Shown one piece after another: positions 5,508 through 6,364 of a stretch of DNA of 6,364 nt (the stretch's first letter is position 1; every line of letters begins with the position of its first letter). The position numbers and the translations under genes are program-made. Under the pieces are notes generated by a model, which was not told the DNA's origin, ran no database searches, and saw only the letters and a list, made by a program, of their open reading frames with translations. Location of the stretch: contig CAMAYS010000126.1 in NCBI GenBank assembly GCA_945862545.1, positions 1 through 6,364 on the forward strand. The letters are read 5' to 3'. The DNA is from Casp-actino8 sp945862545 (lineage in GTDB: Bacteria > Actinomycetota > Acidimicrobiia > Acidimicrobiales > Ilumatobacteraceae).

Positions 5508-6364
5508 ATGTCTGCGCTCCCGTCTACTCCTTCCTCGTCAATTGTGGTCCAGGGCTCTCATTTGATGTCCGGTCTATTAGGGCCGCGGGATAGTCACTTG
5601 CGTTTGATCGAAAGTGCATTCAAGGACAGTGAGATCATTGTTCGGGGTAATGAGATTGCCATTGTCGGTGATTCTTCAGTCTTGATCGCCCGTCTTTTTG
5701 AAGAACTCGTATTGCTTTTGCGTCGCGGTGAACCCGTTGATGAGACGGTCGTCAAGCGCAGTGTGGCAATGGTACGCGCCGATGAAAAGCCGAGTTCAGT
5801 GCTCACAGATGAAATTTTGCGGGGATCAAAGGGGCGCACGATTCGTCCAAAGACCGCTGGACAAAAGCGTTACATCGATTCCATCAGAAATAATGTCATC
5901 ACCTTCGGAATTGGTCCTGCTGGTACTGGCAAGAGTTGGCTAGCCGTAGCGATGGCAGTGCATGCGTTGCAAACAAAATCTGTGCAACGGATTATTTTGA
6001 CGAGGCCTGCTGTTGAAGCGGGCGAGCGTTTAGGGTTTTTGCCAGGTGATCTAATGGCCAAAATTGATCCGTATCTGCGACCGTTGTATGACGCCTTGCA
6101 CGACATGGTTGACACTGAAGGCCTACAGAAATTGCACGAGCGTCAGGCCTTAGAAGTAGCGCCTCTGGCATTCATGCGCGGTCGCACTCTGAACAACAGT
6201 TTTATTATTTTGGACGAAGCGCAAAACACGACTCCCGAGCAAATGAAAATGTTTCTCACCAGAATCGGGTTTGGCTCAAAGGTCGTCATCACCGGTGATG
6301 CAACTCAGGTAGATATTCCTGATGGCCGGAGTGGTTTGGCGGGTCTGCAGAACCTCCTGGGGGA
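5508..6364 (+). CDS. phoH: PhoH-family ATPase, 3' end cut by window
   Basis: The frame is open from ATG 5508 to the window edge (285 complete codons), so the C-terminus is missing. It encodes the actinobacterial type of PhoH/PhoL: an N-terminal alpha/beta domain ('MSGLLGPRDSHLRLIESAF', 'IIVRGNEIAIVG', 'LFEELVLLLRRG'; about residues 20-75), the linker 'GRTIRPKTAGQKRYIDSI', then a P-loop ATPase domain. Walker A is GPAGTGKS (136-143), followed by 'ILTRPAVEAGERLGFLPG', 'KIDPYLRPLYDALHDM', 'MRGRTLNNSFIILDEAQNTTPEQMKMFLTR' with Walker B Asp236-Glu237, and 'VVITGDATQVDIP'. PhoH proteins are cytosolic ATPases linked to RNA metabolism and, in many genomes, encoded beside ybeY; the precise role is unsettled. 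AGGGA (5493-5497) lies 10 bases before the ATG. If TACGGT (5487-5492) is the -10, transcription would start after this site, so only one of the two can be right unless phoH is also transcribed from acuI. Family assignment is very secure. Confidence 0.95.
   Translation, partial: MSALPSTPSSSIVVQGSHLMSGLLGPRDSHLRLIESAFKDSEIIVRGNEIAIVGDSSVLIARLFEELVLLLRRGEPVDETVVKRSVAMVRADEKPSSVLTDEILRGSKGRTIRPKTAGQKRYIDSIRNNVITFGIGPAGTGKSWLAVAMAVHALQTKSVQRIILTRPAVEAGERLGFLPGDLMAKIDPYLRPLYDALHDMVDTEGLQKLHERQALEVAPLAFMRGRTLNNSFIILDEAQNTTPEQMKMFLTRIGFGSKVVITGDATQVDIPDGRSGLAGLQNLLG

Noticed and set aside
5594..6115. Open frames opposite or out of frame within phoH
   Set aside because: The PhoH frame contains all family motifs across the same bases, so these are shadows.
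1..6364. tRNA, rRNA, CRISPR arrays, insertion sequences or long repeats
   Set aside because: None was seen on either strand; coding density leaves only short gaps, and no repeated unit or transposase-like product is present.

Overview
This is a compact bacterial chromosomal segment with balanced base composition. Seven protein-coding genes are supported, one of them cut by the right edge. No RNA gene, insertion sequence, CRISPR array or phage gene was seen. The gene families point to an actinobacterium: an F420-type luciferase-like oxidoreductase, a two-part hotdog protein, an isochorismatase-fold protein with 'RVHGLSP' in place of the catalytic Lys motif, and an actinobacterial-style PhoH. 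The moderate GC suggests an uncultivated aquatic lineage, perhaps Acidimicrobiia, rather than a high-GC soil genus. That placement is inference.

Layout. The first six genes alternate strand perfectly: SnoaL-like protein (-, 63-494), amidohydrolase-2 family metal hydrolase (+, 653-1861), tandem hotdog thioesterase-like protein (-, 1877-2743), isochorismatase-fold protein lacking the catalytic triad (+, 2775-3437), LLM-class F420-dependent oxidoreductase (-, 3434-4291), and AcuI/YhdH-type acrylyl-CoA reductase (+, 4428-5432). A PhoH-family ATPase follows on the + strand (5508 to beyond 6364). There are therefore three divergent pairs separated by 158, 31 and 136 bp. Two convergent junctions lie between them, one with a 15-bp gap and one with a 4-bp stop-codon overlap. 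Every non-coding stretch is under 300 bases.

Function. The first six genes look like an accessory catabolic neighbourhood for small organic acids, aromatic compounds or CoA thioesters: a metal-dependent hydrolase/decarboxylase, a SnoaL-fold protein, an acyl-CoA thioesterase-like protein, an F420 oxidoreductase and an acrylyl-CoA reductase. No substrate can be assigned, and joint action in one pathway is inferred only from proximity. PhoH is a widely conserved housekeeping-type gene and probably marks the edge of a core block.

Highlights. The isochorismatase-fold protein lacks all three triad residues. A 12-bp inverted repeat lies in the middle of the first divergent promoter region. A promoter in front of acuI predicts a leaderless mRNA. 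Strong ribosome-binding sites correct two over-long open frames (starts at 653 and 4291). I did not find a convincing, wholly new system here.
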